64,000 bases of DNA from Streptomyces albireticuli (GCF_002192455.1 NZ_CP021744.1:5799501-5863500); one strand, 5' to 3'. Shown: positions 46,283 to 55,442, counted from the first letter of the stretch. The notes: generated from the sequence alone by a model not told the origin. Translations and numbers: made by a program.

Positions 46283-47119
46283 TCAGTCCGGGCGCTGCCG
46301 GCGCGGGGGCTCGTCGCCGCAGAACTCCCCGCCCAGGAGGCCGCTCACCGGCGGGCGCCCCGGGGTTCCGCCGTCCGCGGGCCCGCCCCGCGCCGCCGCG
46401 AGGACGGCCGGCGCGTACACCTCGGAGTCGTCCCGCGGCGCGTAACCGAGCGCGCGGGCCGTGGACAGGTCCCACAGCAGCCTGGTGTTGGCGGAGCTGC
46501 CGTAGGCGACGGTGTGGCCGACGTCCTCGGCGGTGAGCGCGGCGTGCACCAGCCGCCCGCAGTCGTCCGGGCTCAGCCACAGGGACAGCATGCGGACGGA
46601 CCGGGGCTCGGGGAGGCAGGCGCCGATGCGCAGGGAGACCGTCTCGATGCCGTGCCGGTCCCGGTAGAGGGACGCGAGGTCCTCGCCGAAGCACTTGGAG
46701 AGCCCGTAGAAGGTGTCCGGGCGGTGCGGGACGCCGACGGCCAGGGGCGGCTCGCCGGCGGCGGGCAGCGGGGTGAAGCCGACGGCGTGGTTGCTGGAGG
46801 CGCTGACGACGCGCCGTACGCCCGTCTCCCGCACGGCCTCGTAGAGGTGGTACGTGCCCTCGATGTTGGCCCGCAGGATGTCCTCGAAGGACGCCTCCAG
46901 GGGGATCCCCGCGAGGTGCACGACCGCGTCGGCGCCCCGCAGCGCCGCGCGCAGCGCCGGGCCGTCGGCGAGCTCGGCGGTGACGGCCTCCGGCGCGCCC
47001 TCGACCGGCCGCGCGTCGAAGAGCCGCAGCCGGTGGCCGTAGCGGGGCAGCCGCGCGCGCAGCATCGTGCCGATCCGGCCGGCCGCGCCGGTGAGCAGGA
47101 CCGTACGGGGAGCGGTCAT
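46283..47119 (-). CDS. NAD-dependent epimerase/dehydratase, uronate dehydrogenase-like
   Basis: The extended short-chain dehydrogenase has the NAD motif TGAAGRIG, the catalytic FYGLSK, and motifs SSNHAVGF, RIGACLPEP, MLSLWLSPDD that resemble uronate dehydrogenases, which oxidise galacturonate or glucuronate to lactones. The 278-residue length fits. The C-terminal 40 residues are Gly/Pro-rich and extra. The activity is inferred from remembered motif likeness. Confidence 0.75.
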   Translation of the reverse strand: MTAPRTVLLTGAAGRIGTMLRARLPRYGHRLRLFDARPVEGAPEAVTAELADGPALRAALRGADAVVHLAGIPLEASFEDILRANIEGTYHLYEAVRETGVRRVVSASSNHAVGFTPLPAAGEPPLAVGVPHRPDTFYGLSKCFGEDLASLYRDRHGIETVSLRIGACLPEPRSVRMLSLWLSPDDCGRLVHAALTAEDVGHTVAYGSSANTRLLWDLSTARALGYAPRDDSEVYAPAVLAAARGGPADGGTPGRPPVSGLLGGEFCGDEPPRRQRPD

Positions 47120-47622
47120 GGCGACACGCTAGGGACGCGTGGGACCCGGGTCAACCATGCGGAACGGGGTGGCGGGGCGGCCTGACGCCGGGGGAGACGG
47201 CCGCGAGGAGCGCGGGTGCGCACCCCGTGCGCGGACGCGCGTCACGTGCGGCGGCACGCGGGGTGGCGGGGCGGCCTGACGCCGGGGTAGACGGCCGCGA
47301 GGAGCGCCGGTGCACACCCCGCGTGCGGACGACACGCGGAATGCGCCGCGGCGGGTGCCCGGCCGGGGGTCGGTGCTTACCCGCGTGAGTGCGACGCGGC
47401 CGGTTCGCCGGTCGGGCCACGTTCGTCGCGCGGTGCCCCATCCGCGCGTGACGGGCGGCGGGCGCGCTGCGCCCCGGGGCACGGCGCTCACCCGCGTGAG
47501 AGCGCCGCGGCCGGTCCGCCGGGCCCGGGCCGCGCTCGCGGCGCGTCGGCCCGGCGCGAGCCCGCGCCGCTGCTCGCCCGCGCGTGGGTGACGCGCGCTG
47601 TCCCCCGGCCCGGCCGGCCCGT
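47120..47622. other. Gene-free region between the epimerase and response regulator genes
   Basis: I see no convincing gene in 503 nt. Reading frames here are open because of extreme GC content but repeat with the DNA. The content is two pairs of tandem direct repeats, described in a separate entry. Confidence 0.6.
47166..47545. repeat. Tandem repeats of about 94 and 111 bp
   Basis: A first pair, 47166-47237 and 47260-47331, agrees at 67 of 72 positions with a 94-bp period. A second pair, 47371-47432 and 47482-47545, has a period of 111 bp and looser identity; each begins with ACCCGCGTGAG, and the last has CTCA-CCCGCG-TGAG as an inverted repeat. No gene overlaps. Confidence 0.8.
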
Positions 47623-48294
47623 TCAGCGCGGGGAGACGAAGCCGCTCTCGTAGGCGGCGATGACCGCCTGGGTGCGGTTGCTGACGCCCAGTTTGGCGAG
47701 CGTGCCCGCCACGTGTGTCTTGACGGTGGCCTCGCCCAGCGTCAGCCGTGCCGCGATCCCGGCGTTCGACAGCCCCGCCGCCATCAGCCGCAGCACCTCC
47801 GCCTCCCGCTCGGACAGCCGCGCCCGCAGCCGCTCCGCCGCGTCCCGGGTGTCGCGGGCACCCGCGTGCTCGGCGGCCAGCGCGCGCACGGCGGCCGGGA
47901 AGAGCAGCGAGTCGCTGCGCGCCACCAGCCGTACGGCCTGGACCAGTTCGTCCGCCCCCGCCCGCTTGAGCAGGAAGCCGGCGGCCCCCGCGCGCAGCGC
48001 GTCGTAGACGTAGCTGTCGTTCTCGAACGTGGTCACCACGATCACGCGCGGCGGCGTGTCCATCGTGGCGAGCACCTGCTCGGTGGCCCGGATGCCGTCG
48101 ATACCGGGCATCCGGACGTCCATCAGGACGATGTCCGGGCGCAGTTCGCGGATCACGGCCACGGCCTCGGCGCCGTCGGTGGCCTCGCCGACGACCTCCA
48201 GACCGGGCTCGGAGTGGAGGATGGCGCGGAGGGCGCTGCGGACCATGTGCTCGTCGTCGGCCAGCACGATGCGTATGGGGCGGGTGTCGGGCAT
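47623..48294 (-). CDS. NarL/LuxR-type response regulator
   Basis: It should activate or repress genes after phosphorylation by a sensor kinase. The receiver domain has acidic pair ADDEH and the phosphate acceptor Asp59 in VLMDVRMPG; the LuxR-type helix-turn-helix (LSEREAEVLRLMAAGLSNAG then KTHVAGTLAKLGV) covers about residues 158-215. Length is 223. No kinase gene is next to it; the only kinase in the window is 8 kb away beyond the ectoine genes. It follows the amidohydrolase gene after 105 nt on the same strand. Confidence 0.93.
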   Translation of the reverse strand: MPDTRPIRIVLADDEHMVRSALRAILHSEPGLEVVGEATDGAEAVAVIRELRPDIVLMDVRMPGIDGIRATEQVLATMDTPPRVIVVTTFENDSYVYDALRAGAAGFLLKRAGADELVQAVRLVARSDSLLFPAAVRALAAEHAGARDTRDAAERLRARLSEREAEVLRLMAAGLSNAGIAARLTLGEATVKTHVAGTLAKLGVSNRTQAVIAAYESGFVSPR

Positions 48295-48399
48295 GGGGGT
48301 CAGCTTATGGCGGGCCCCCGGGGGGCTCCCGCCGCGCTCCCGCGCCGTCTTCCCGGACGCCGGGCGGGCCTGAACGAAGCGCGGGGACAGCCGCGTTCG

Positions 48400-49500
48400 C
48401 TACCGCACCACCCGTCCCCGCAGGATCACCCGCCGGGGCGCCGCCAGCACCCGTACGTCCGCGCGCGGATCCGACCCGTAGACGACCAGGTCCGCCGGGG
48501 CGCCCTCCTCCAGGCCCGGCCGGCCCAGCCACGCGCGGGCGTCCCAGGCCGTCGCCGCCAGGGCGGCCGTGGCCGGGATGCCGGCCTTCACCAGCTCCGC
48601 GACCTCCTGGGCGACCAGGCCGTGGGCCAGCGAGCCGCCCGCGTCCGTGCCGACGAAGACCGGGATGCCCGCGTCGTAGGCGGCGCGCACCGTCTCGTAG
48701 CGCCGCGCGTGCAGGCGGCGCATGTGGTCCGCCCAGCGGGGGAACTTCCGCTGCCCGCCCTCCGCGAGCCGGGGGAACGTCGCGATGTTGACCAGCGTCG
48801 GCACGATCGCCACGCCCCGCTCGGCGAACAGCGGGATCGTCTCCTCCGTCAGCCCCGTCGCGTGCTCGACGCAGTCGATGCCCGCCTCCACCAGGGGCGC
48901 GAGGGACTCCTCGGCGAAGCAGTGCGCGGTGACCCGCGCGCCCAGCCGGTGCGCCTCGGCGATGGCGGCCTCGACCTCGCCGCGCGGCCAGCAGGAGGAC
49001 AGGTCGCCGGTCTCGCGGTCGATCCAGTCGCCGACGAGCTTGACCCAGCCGTCCCCGCGCCGCGCCTCGCGCGCGACGTACGCGACGAGGTCCTCGGGCT
49101 CGATCTCGTGCGCGTAGTTGCGGATGTAGCGGCGGGTGCGGGCGATGTGCCGGCCCGCCCGGATGATCCGGGGCAGGTCCTCGCGGTCGTCGATCCAGCG
49201 GGTGTCCGAGGGGGAGCCCGCGTCGCGGATCAGCAGGGTGCCGGCGTCCCGGTCGGTCAACGCCTGCTTCTCGCTGGTCGATTCGTCGACGGGGCCGTGC
49301 GCGTCCAGGCCCACGTGGCAGTGCGCGTCCACCAGGCCGGGCAGCGCCCAGCCCTCGATGGTGGTGACCTCCCGCGCCCCGGCAGGCCGCTCGAACGTGA
49401 TCCTGCCGTCGACGGCCCACAGCTCGTCGCGCACCCCGCCCTCGGGGTCCGCGCCGACGAGCACCCGCCCCTTGATGTGCAGCACACCACTGTCGCTCAT
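48400..49500 (-). CDS. Amidohydrolase (imidazolonepropionase/prolidase-like)
   Basis: The enzyme hydrolyses amide-type bonds with bound metal. Ligands are visible in VDAHCHVGLD, a possible carboxylated lysine in WVKLVGDW, TAHCFAEE, VEHATG and GTDAGGS, in the normal order of the family. Length is 366 residues. The substrate is unknown. Divergent from ectA over 402 nt. Confidence 0.88.
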   Translation of the reverse strand: MSDSGVLHIKGRVLVGADPEGGVRDELWAVDGRITFERPAGAREVTTIEGWALPGLVDAHCHVGLDAHGPVDESTSEKQALTDRDAGTLLIRDAGSPSDTRWIDDREDLPRIIRAGRHIARTRRYIRNYAHEIEPEDLVAYVAREARRGDGWVKLVGDWIDRETGDLSSCWPRGEVEAAIAEAHRLGARVTAHCFAEESLAPLVEAGIDCVEHATGLTEETIPLFAERGVAIVPTLVNIATFPRLAEGGQRKFPRWADHMRRLHARRYETVRAAYDAGIPVFVGTDAGGSLAHGLVAQEVAELVKAGIPATAALAATAWDARAWLGRPGLEEGAPADLVVYGSDPRADVRVLAAPRRVILRGRVVR

Positions 49501-49902
49501 GACGGCACTGTATGCGCAGCGGCCCCGCCGCCCCAGGGGTGCCGAAGGGGTCGCAGGGGCCCGTGAGGAGCCCGGGACGGCTCCGGAATTTCCTCCGGCG
49601 ACGACCCGGAGGTATTCCTGGAATTCTTCCGGAATTACCGTGAATACAGCTTCCCGGAATTCTCCTGCCCCCGGAATCCGACCTTAAACGCGGTGATTTT
49701 GTCGCCACCCCGATAGGGGGTGTCCGGCCTGTGATGCACTCCACAACCGCGCCCGGTTCGCCCGATAAAATACGGACGAATGCTGTTATTCTTCCGGCGT
49801 CTCGCGCGCCCACGTATCCCCGCGCGATAACACACGACCCACCGCCCGGGAAAGGCCGGACCCGCATGCAATTTTCGATCCGGCTGGGTAAATTCACTCC
49901 GC
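49501..49902. other. Divergent amidohydrolase/ectA control region
   Basis: This stretch is less GC-rich than its surroundings. It holds five GGAAT motifs (see next entry), AT-rich GATAAAATAC near 49764-49773 with TAAAAT as a possible -10, and GGGTAA at 49886-49891 just before ectA. No gene is seen. Confidence 0.6.
49585..49677. promoter_or_regulatory. Cluster of five GGAAT(T) motifs upstream of the ectoine operon
   Basis: GGAATT starts at 49585, 49620, 49631 and 49656, and GGAAT at 49673. AATTC/GAATT (49622-49626 and 49632-49636) and TATTC/GAATA (49613-49617 and 49642-49646) form nested inverted repeats. It lies 226-318 nt before ectA, closer to the amidohydrolase start. Confidence 0.45.
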
Positions 49903-50469
49903 ATGACCGCCGCACAAGCAGACCTTGCACGTGCCCACAGTGAATTCCTCGAAATGCCGGAGGGGCTGACGCTGGACACCCCACGCGTCGAGGACGGAGC
50001 CGCGATCTGGCGCATGGCCCGCGACTCCGGGGCGCTGGACCTCAACTCCTCGTACAGCTACCTCCTGTGGTGCCGCGACTTCGCCGCCACCTCCGCCGTC
50101 GCCCGGCGCGCCGACGGCCGCCCGGCCGGCTTCGTCACCGGCTACCTGCGCCCCGAGCGCCCCGGCACCCTCGTCGTCTGGCAGGTGGCCGTCGACCACG
50201 GCCACCGCGGCCGGGGCCTGGCCGGCGCCCTCCTGGACGGCCTCGTCGCCCGCGTCGCCCGGGAGCGGGACGTCCACGCGGTCGAGACGACCGTCACCCC
50301 GGACAACACCGCTTCCAACAGCCTGTTCGCCTCCTTCGCCGCGCGCCACGGCGCCCGCGTCGACCGCGAAGTGCTCTTCGACGACGGCCTGTTCCCCGGC
50401 GGCGGGCACGCGCCCGAGGTGCTCCACCGCATCGGACCGCTCGACTTCCCGGCAGCTCCCGCCCGCTGA
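49903..50469 (+). CDS. ectA: Diaminobutyrate acetyltransferase
   Basis: EctA acetylates L-2,4-diaminobutyrate with acetyl-CoA on the way to ectoine. The GNAT-fold acetyl-CoA motif is VAVDHGHRGRGLAGALLDGL, followed by TVTPDNTASNSLFASFA. The N-terminal DLNSSYSYLLWCRDF is a family mark. At 188 residues it is normal. ATG at 49903 follows an A/T-rich stretch; GGGTAA 12 nt upstream could be a -10. First gene of ectABCD. Confidence 0.95.
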   Translation: MTAAQADLARAHSEFLEMPEGLTLDTPRVEDGAAIWRMARDSGALDLNSSYSYLLWCRDFAATSAVARRADGRPAGFVTGYLRPERPGTLVVWQVAVDHGHRGRGLAGALLDGLVARVARERDVHAVETTVTPDNTASNSLFASFAARHGARVDREVLFDDGLFPGGGHAPEVLHRIGPLDFPAAPAR

Positions 50470-50532
50470 GCCCGTCCGGCCCCGTCCGTCCGCCGCGCCC
50501 CCTGCCACCCCCGCACCCCACTGGAGTCCGCC

Positions 50533-51801
50533 GTGACCATCACCCCGCCCGCCCTGAGCGTCTTCGAAGCCCTCGAGTCCGAGGTCCGCAGCTACTGCCG
50601 CAGCTGGCCCGCCGTCTTCGACCGGGCCCAGGGCAGCCGGATGTACGACGAGGACGGCCACACCTACCTCGACTTCTTCGCCGGCGCCGGAGCGCTCAAC
50701 TACGGGCACAACAACCCCGTGCTCAAACGCGCCCTGCTCGACTACCTCGAACGCGACGGCGTCACCCACGGCCTCGACATGGGCACCACCGCCAAGCGCG
50801 CGTTCCTGGAGTCCTTCCAGGACATCGTGCTGCGCCCGCGCGACCTGCCGTACAAGGTGATGTTCCCCGGCCCGACGGGCACCAACGCCGTGGAGGCCGC
50901 GCTCAAGCTGGCCCGCAAGGTCAAGGGCCGCGAGTCGATCGTCTCCTTCACCAACGCCTTCCACGGCATGTCCCTCGGGTCGCTCGCCGTCACCGGCAAC
51001 GCCTTCAAGCGGGCCGGCGCCGGCATCCCGCTGGTGCACGGCACCCCGATGCCCTTCGACAACTACCTCGACGGGCAGGTCCCGGACTTCCTGTGGTTCG
51101 AACGGCTCCTGGAGGACCAGGGCTCGGGCCTGAACCAGCCCGCCGCCGTCATCGTGGAGACCGTCCAGGGCGAGGGCGGCATCAACGTCGCCCGCGCCGA
51201 CTGGCTGCGCGCCCTCGCCGACCTGTGCGAGCGCCGCGACATGCTGCTGATCGTCGACGACATCCAGATGGGCTGCGGCCGCACCGGCGCCTTCTTCTCC
51301 TTCGAGGAGGCGGGCATCACCCCGGACATCGTCACCCTGTCCAAGTCCATCGGCGGCTACGGGATGCCGATGTCGCTCACTCTGTTCAAGCCGGAGCTCG
51401 ACATCTGGGAGCCCGGCGAGCACAACGGCACCTTCCGCGGCAACAACCCCTCCTTCGTCACCGCCGCGGCCGCTCTGAACGCCTACTGGGCCGACGGCCA
51501 GATGGAGAAGCAGACCCTCGCCCGGGGCGAGCAGGTCGCGCGGGCGCTCGACGCCATCTGCGCCGAACACCCCGGGCTCGGCGGGCGGTACCGGGGCCGC
51601 GGCCTCGTCTGGGGCCTGGAGTTCACCGACCGCGCCCGCGCCTCGGCCGTCGCCGCGCGCGCCTTCGAACTCGGCCTCCTCGTCGAGACCTCCGGCCCCG
51701 CGAGCGAGGTCGTCAAGCTGCTCCCCGCCCTGACCATCTCCCCCGAGGAACTGGACGAGGGCCTGCGGACCCTCGCCCGCGCGGTCCGCGAGACCGCCTG
51801 A
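50533..51801 (+). CDS. ectB: Diaminobutyrate--2-oxoglutarate transaminase
   Basis: EctB converts aspartate semialdehyde to diaminobutyrate with glutamate as amino donor. The PLP lysine is Lys271 in TLSKSIGGYG; GAGALNYGHNNP, FPGPTGTNAVEAALKLARK and VDDIQMGCGRTG are class III aminotransferase motifs typical of EctB. Length is 422. GTG start, 63 nt after ectA. Aspartate semialdehyde is also the dapA substrate encoded 12 kb away. Confidence 0.96.
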   Translation: MTITPPALSVFEALESEVRSYCRSWPAVFDRAQGSRMYDEDGHTYLDFFAGAGALNYGHNNPVLKRALLDYLERDGVTHGLDMGTTAKRAFLESFQDIVLRPRDLPYKVMFPGPTGTNAVEAALKLARKVKGRESIVSFTNAFHGMSLGSLAVTGNAFKRAGAGIPLVHGTPMPFDNYLDGQVPDFLWFERLLEDQGSGLNQPAAVIVETVQGEGGINVARADWLRALADLCERRDMLLIVDDIQMGCGRTGAFFSFEEAGITPDIVTLSKSIGGYGMPMSLTLFKPELDIWEPGEHNGTFRGNNPSFVTAAAALNAYWADGQMEKQTLARGEQVARALDAICAEHPGLGGRYRGRGLVWGLEFTDRARASAVAARAFELGLLVETSGPASEVVKLLPALTISPEELDEGLRTLARAVRETA

Positions 51802-51878
51802 CCACCGCCCGCCCACGACCCGGCCCCGCACCACCGGAAACACCAGCACCGACAGCACCGACAGAGAGAGGCACCACC

Positions 51879-52277
51879 GTGATCGTCCGTTCGTTCAAGG
51901 ACATCGAGGGCACCGACCGGCACGTCAAGGCCCGGTCCGGCACCTGGGAGAGCAAGCGCATCGTGCTCGCCAAGGAGCGCGTCGGCTTCTCCCTGCACGA
52001 GACCGTGCTGTACGCGGGCACGGAGACGTCGATGTGGTACGCCAACCACATCGAGGCCGTGCTGTGCGTCGAGGGGGAGGCCGAGCTCACCGACGACGAG
52101 ACCGGCGAGAAGCACTGGATCGAGCCCGGCACCATGTACCTGCTGGACGGCCACGAGCGCCACACCCTGCGCCCGAAGACCGACTTCCGCTGCGTGTGCG
52201 TCTTCAACCCGCCGGTCACCGGCCGCGAGGACCACGACGAGAACGGCGTCTACCCCCTGCTCACGGAGGAGGGCTGA
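51879..52277 (+). CDS. ectC: L-ectoine synthase
   Basis: EctC closes the ring of N-acetyl-diaminobutyrate to form ectoine. The 132-residue cupin protein begins with IVRSFKDIEGTDRHV, and conserved metal and substrate residues lie in WYANHIEAVLCVEGEAEL and YLLDGHERHTLR. GTG start with GAGAGAGGCACC upstream. It is 77 nt after ectB and 3 nt before ectD. Confidence 0.96.
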   Translation: MIVRSFKDIEGTDRHVKARSGTWESKRIVLAKERVGFSLHETVLYAGTETSMWYANHIEAVLCVEGEAELTDDETGEKHWIEPGTMYLLDGHERHTLRPKTDFRCVCVFNPPVTGREDHDENGVYPLLTEEG

Positions 52278-52280
52278 GCG

Positions 52281-53171
52281 ATGACGGCCACGGTCAGCGA
52301 CCTCTACCCGACCCGGGGCACCCAGGAGGTGCCCGTACCCCGGCGGGACCCGGTGGTGTGGTCCCGCCCCGGCGCCCCCGGCCCGATCGGTGACACCGAG
52401 CTGGCGGACTACGACCGCGACGGCTTCCTCACGGTCGACCGGCTCATCGGCCCGGACGAGGTGGCGCGCTACCGCGCCGAGCTGGACCGGCTGATCGCCG
52501 ACCCGGCCGTACGCGCCGACGAGCGCTCGATCGTCGAGCCCCGGTCGCAGGACGTGCGGTCGGTGTTCGAGGTGCACCGGATCAGCGAGGTCTTCGCGGA
52601 GCTCGTGCGCGACCCGCGCGTGGTCGGCCGGGCCCGGCAGATCCTCGGCTCGGACGTCTACGTCCACCAGTCCCGGATCAACGTCAAGCCCGGGTTCGGC
52701 GCCTCCGGCTTCTACTGGCACTCGGACTTCGAGACCTGGCACGCCGAGGACGGGCTGCCGCGCATGCGGACCGTGTCGGTCTCGATCGCCCTCACCGAGA
52801 ACCTCGACACCAACGGCGGGCTGATGATCATGCCCGGCTCGCACCGGACGTTCCTCGGCTGCGCCGGTGAGACCCCGCGCGACAACTACAAGCGGTCGCT
52901 GCGGATGCAGGACGCGGGCACGCCCTCCGACGCCGCGCTGACCGGCTTCGCCGAGCGCCACGGCGTCCGGCTCTTCACCGGGCCGGCCGGGTCGGCGACG
53001 TGGTTCGACTGCAACTGCATGCACGGGTCAGGGAACAACATCACGCCCTTCCCGCGCAGCAACGTCTTCATCGTCTTCAACAGCGTGGACAACGCGGCGG
53101 TGGAGCCGTTCGCGGCACCGGCGCGGCGCCCGGAGTTCGTGGGGGCGCGGGACTTCACCCCGGTGCCCTGA
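52281..53171 (+). CDS. ectD: Ectoine hydroxylase
   Basis: EctD makes 5-hydroxyectoine from ectoine with Fe(II), oxygen and 2-oxoglutarate. The iron ligands are His147, Asp149 (FYWHSDFETWH) and His248 (NCMHGSGNN). The 296-residue protein has the EctD signature region between them, including GLMIMPGSHRTFLGCAG. Its presence means the strain can make both osmolytes. It ends with a strong hairpin. Confidence 0.96.
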   Translation: MTATVSDLYPTRGTQEVPVPRRDPVVWSRPGAPGPIGDTELADYDRDGFLTVDRLIGPDEVARYRAELDRLIADPAVRADERSIVEPRSQDVRSVFEVHRISEVFAELVRDPRVVGRARQILGSDVYVHQSRINVKPGFGASGFYWHSDFETWHAEDGLPRMRTVSVSIALTENLDTNGGLMIMPGSHRTFLGCAGETPRDNYKRSLRMQDAGTPSDAALTGFAERHGVRLFTGPAGSATWFDCNCMHGSGNNITPFPRSNVFIVFNSVDNAAVEPFAAPARRPEFVGARDFTPVP

Positions 53172-53177
53172 GCGGGC

Positions 53178-53220
53178 CCGTCGGCCGCCGGGCGGGCCCG
53201 GCCCGCCCGGCGACCGACGG
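53178..53220. terminator. Bidirectional terminator between ectD and the methyltransferase
   Basis: Outer CCGTCGG/CCGACGG and inner 10-bp GCCGGGCGGG/CCCGCCCGGC arms enclose a 5-nt loop. It directly abuts the methyltransferase stop on the other strand. Confidence 0.75.
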
Positions 53221-54252
53221 CTATTTACGGGCGATGACCATCGACTCGGGCCCCGCCAGGTGCTGCACACGGCTCTCCGCGAAGCCCGCCCCGGCCAGCC
53301 ATTCGCGGCACTCGGCCCCGGTGTAGTCGAAGCCGCCGGTGGTCTCGACGAGCATGTTGAGACTCATCAGCAGCCCGGTCAGATGGGTGCGGCGGTCGTC
53401 GTCGATGAGCGTCTCGTAGACGATGACGACGCCGCCCGCCGGGAGCGCCTCGTACGCCTTGCGCAGCAGCATCCGCTTCGTCGGCAGGTCCCAGTCGTGC
53501 AGGATGTGGCCGAGGAGCAGGGCGTCGGCGCGGGGCAGCGGGTCCGTGAAGAAGTCGCCGGCCGCGAAGGTGAGCCGGTCCGCGAGCCCGAAGCGCTCGG
53601 CGCGCCGGTCGAAGTCGCCGCGCGCGGACTCCAGGTCGAAGCCGGTGCCCCGCAGGTGCGGGTGGCGCAGCAGGATCTGGCCGAGGGTACCGCCCTCGGC
53701 GCAGCCGACGTCGGCGACGACGCGGTGCGCGGACCAGTCGACGGCATCGGCGAGGGCGTGCGCCGAGCGCATCGACAGGCCCGTCATGGCCTGGAGGAAC
53801 TCCGAGCGGCGGACGGGGTCCTGGTAGAGGGTCCCGAAGAAGTCACCGCCGTGCTTGATCTCGTTCTGCGGCTCGCCGGTGCGCAGCCCGTCGAGGAGCG
53901 TGCCCCAGAAGCCGTAGAGCCGGTGGTCGGTCATCTCCAGGAAGCCGCCCAGGTAGGTGGCGCGGTTGCGGTCCAGGTAGCGGGCGGTGACGGGGGTGTT
54001 GCCGTAACCCTCGGGGCCGCGCTCCAGCAGGTCGAGCGCCACCAGCGTGTCGAGGAAGTCGCGGGCGGCGCGGGGGTGCAGGCCGAGCCGGTCGCGCAGT
54101 TCCTCGTACGGCAGCGGGCGCGCGGCCAGCTCGGTGAAGAGGCCGAGCCGGACCGCGCTGAACAGGACCTTCGAGACGGCGAAGCCGAGCCCGAGCTGGA
54201 GGATCCGGTCGAGGGCCGCGGAGTGGTCCTGCTCGTCGCGCGCACGGCGCAT
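53221..54252 (-). CDS. O-methyltransferase-like SAM-dependent methyltransferase
   Basis: The 343-residue protein has an N-terminal winged-helix dimerisation domain (GLFTELAARPLPYEELRDRL region) and a Rossmann SAM domain with motif I VADVGCAEGGTLGQIL and HILHDWD. This is the layout of secondary-metabolite O-methyltransferases. ATG at 54250-54252 has GAGGAG upstream. The gene follows the PLP enzyme by 105 nt on the same strand. The substrate is unknown. Confidence 0.85.
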   Translation of the reverse strand: MRRARDEQDHSAALDRILQLGLGFAVSKVLFSAVRLGLFTELAARPLPYEELRDRLGLHPRAARDFLDTLVALDLLERGPEGYGNTPVTARYLDRNRATYLGGFLEMTDHRLYGFWGTLLDGLRTGEPQNEIKHGGDFFGTLYQDPVRRSEFLQAMTGLSMRSAHALADAVDWSAHRVVADVGCAEGGTLGQILLRHPHLRGTGFDLESARGDFDRRAERFGLADRLTFAAGDFFTDPLPRADALLLGHILHDWDLPTKRMLLRKAYEALPAGGVVIVYETLIDDDRRTHLTGLLMSLNMLVETTGGFDYTGAECREWLAGAGFAESRVQHLAGPESMVIARK

Positions 54253-54357
54253 GTGCTCTCCTCGGGAAGCGGGGGAGGGAAGGACGGAAGAAGGCAGAGC
54301 TCCGCACGGGGCTCCGGCGGAGCGTCCCGTGGGCGGTGATCTTCCCGTCCTACCCAC

Positions 54358-55407
54358 TCACCGGCGTGCGAGCACCTCCAGCAGCCGGTCGACGTCGGCG
54401 GTGGAGTTGTAGAGGTGGAAGGCGGCGCGAAGCCTCCCCGCCCGCGCGCTGACCTGCACCCCCGCCGCCGCCGGCCGCTCGGCGGCGCCCCGGACGCCCG
54501 GGACGGCGACGATCGCCGAGCCCTCCGCCGGCACGGGCGTGAGGCCCAGCGCCACCACCCCGGCGCGGAACCGGTCGGCGAGCGCCCGGTCGTGCGCGCC
54601 GATGCGCTCGACGCCCAGCTCCTCCACCAGGGCGAGCCCGTGCAGGGCCCCCACGTACGACAGGACGGCGACGTTCTCGTCGAAGCGGCGGGCCGTCGAG
54701 GCGAGCGGCTCCACCTTGCCGTAGCAGGTCAGCCAGGGGTCCTCGCCCGTGACCCAGCCCGCGAACACGGGCGTGAGGGCGCCCAGGTCCTCGGGGACGG
54801 TGAGGAAGGCGACGCCGCGCGGGCCCATCAGCCACTTGTAGCCCACACCGACGGTGAAGTCGTGGGCGGCGGCGTCCAGCGGGAACCAGCCCGCCGCCTG
54901 GCTGACGTCGACGAGCGTACGGGCGCCGTACGCGCGGGCGGCCGCGGAGATCGCCCCGAGGGCGGCGATCCGGCCGTCGGCCGACTGCACGGCGCTCACC
55001 GCGACGAGCGCCGTGTCCGGCCGCACCTCCTCCGCGAGCCGCTCCAGCGGGACCGTACGCACCCGGAGGCCGGGCCGGGTGTGGAAGGGATTGACGAGCG
55101 AGGCGAAGTCGCCCTCCGCGACGAGCACTTCGGCACCGGCCGGCAGGGACTGGGCGACGAGGCCGCAGTACACGGCGACGGAACCGCCGGCGGCGACCCG
55201 GGCGGCGGGCACGCCGACCAGCCGGGCGTAGGCGGTCCGGGCCGCGTCCACCGTGGCCGAGAAGTCCACGTTCCCCGGGGCCCCGGCGGCCAGGACGCCG
55301 ATCGCCTCGCCCATGGCGGCGGCGGCCCCGGTGGGCAGCAGGCCGGTGGCCGCGGTGTTGAGATAGACGGTCTCCGGGGCGAACCGGCCGGGCGCGAGGC
55401 TTTCCAT
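54358..55407 (-). CDS. Class V aminotransferase-fold PLP enzyme
   Basis: The fold is that of cysteine desulfurases and kynureninases. YLNTAATGLLP opens the domain, DVSQAAGWFPLD holds the PLP-contacting Asp and Gln, and the PLP lysine is in VGVGYKWLMGPRG. No persulfide cysteine loop like that of SufS is seen, so desulfurase activity is doubtful; EgtE-type lyase or transaminase is possible. Start ATG at 55405-55407 is chosen because TGGACG and GATAGT (17-nt spacing) end 6 nt upstream, suggesting a leaderless message; two ATGs lie further upstream. Length 349. Confidence 0.8.
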   Translation of the reverse strand: MESLAPGRFAPETVYLNTAATGLLPTGAAAAMGEAIGVLAAGAPGNVDFSATVDAARTAYARLVGVPAARVAAGGSVAVYCGLVAQSLPAGAEVLVAEGDFASLVNPFHTRPGLRVRTVPLERLAEEVRPDTALVAVSAVQSADGRIAALGAISAAARAYGARTLVDVSQAAGWFPLDAAAHDFTVGVGYKWLMGPRGVAFLTVPEDLGALTPVFAGWVTGEDPWLTCYGKVEPLASTARRFDENVAVLSYVGALHGLALVEELGVERIGAHDRALADRFRAGVVALGLTPVPAEGSAIVAVPGVRGAAERPAAAGVQVSARAGRLRAAFHLYNSTADVDRLLEVLARR

Positions 55408-55413
55408 CCACCC

Positions 55414-55442
55414 ACTATCGGCGGACGCGATCATTCCGTCCA
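55414..55442 (-). promoter_or_regulatory. Possible leaderless promoter of the PLP enzyme gene
   Basis: Read on the minus strand, TGGACG (55442-55437) and GATAGT (55419-55414) are separated by 17 nt, and the ATG begins 6 nt beyond. A start at this ATG would give an mRNA without a leader. Confidence 0.35.

Noticed and set aside
47129..47491. 120-codon open frame on the minus strand in the tandem-repeat region
   Set aside because: It is Arg/Pro-rich, mirrors the DNA repeats and has no ribosome binding site or motif.
49886..49891. SigB-type promoter GGGTAA before ectA
   Set aside because: No GNNT or GTTT-like -35 lies at 14-16 nt upstream, so the stress-sigma promoter is not supported.
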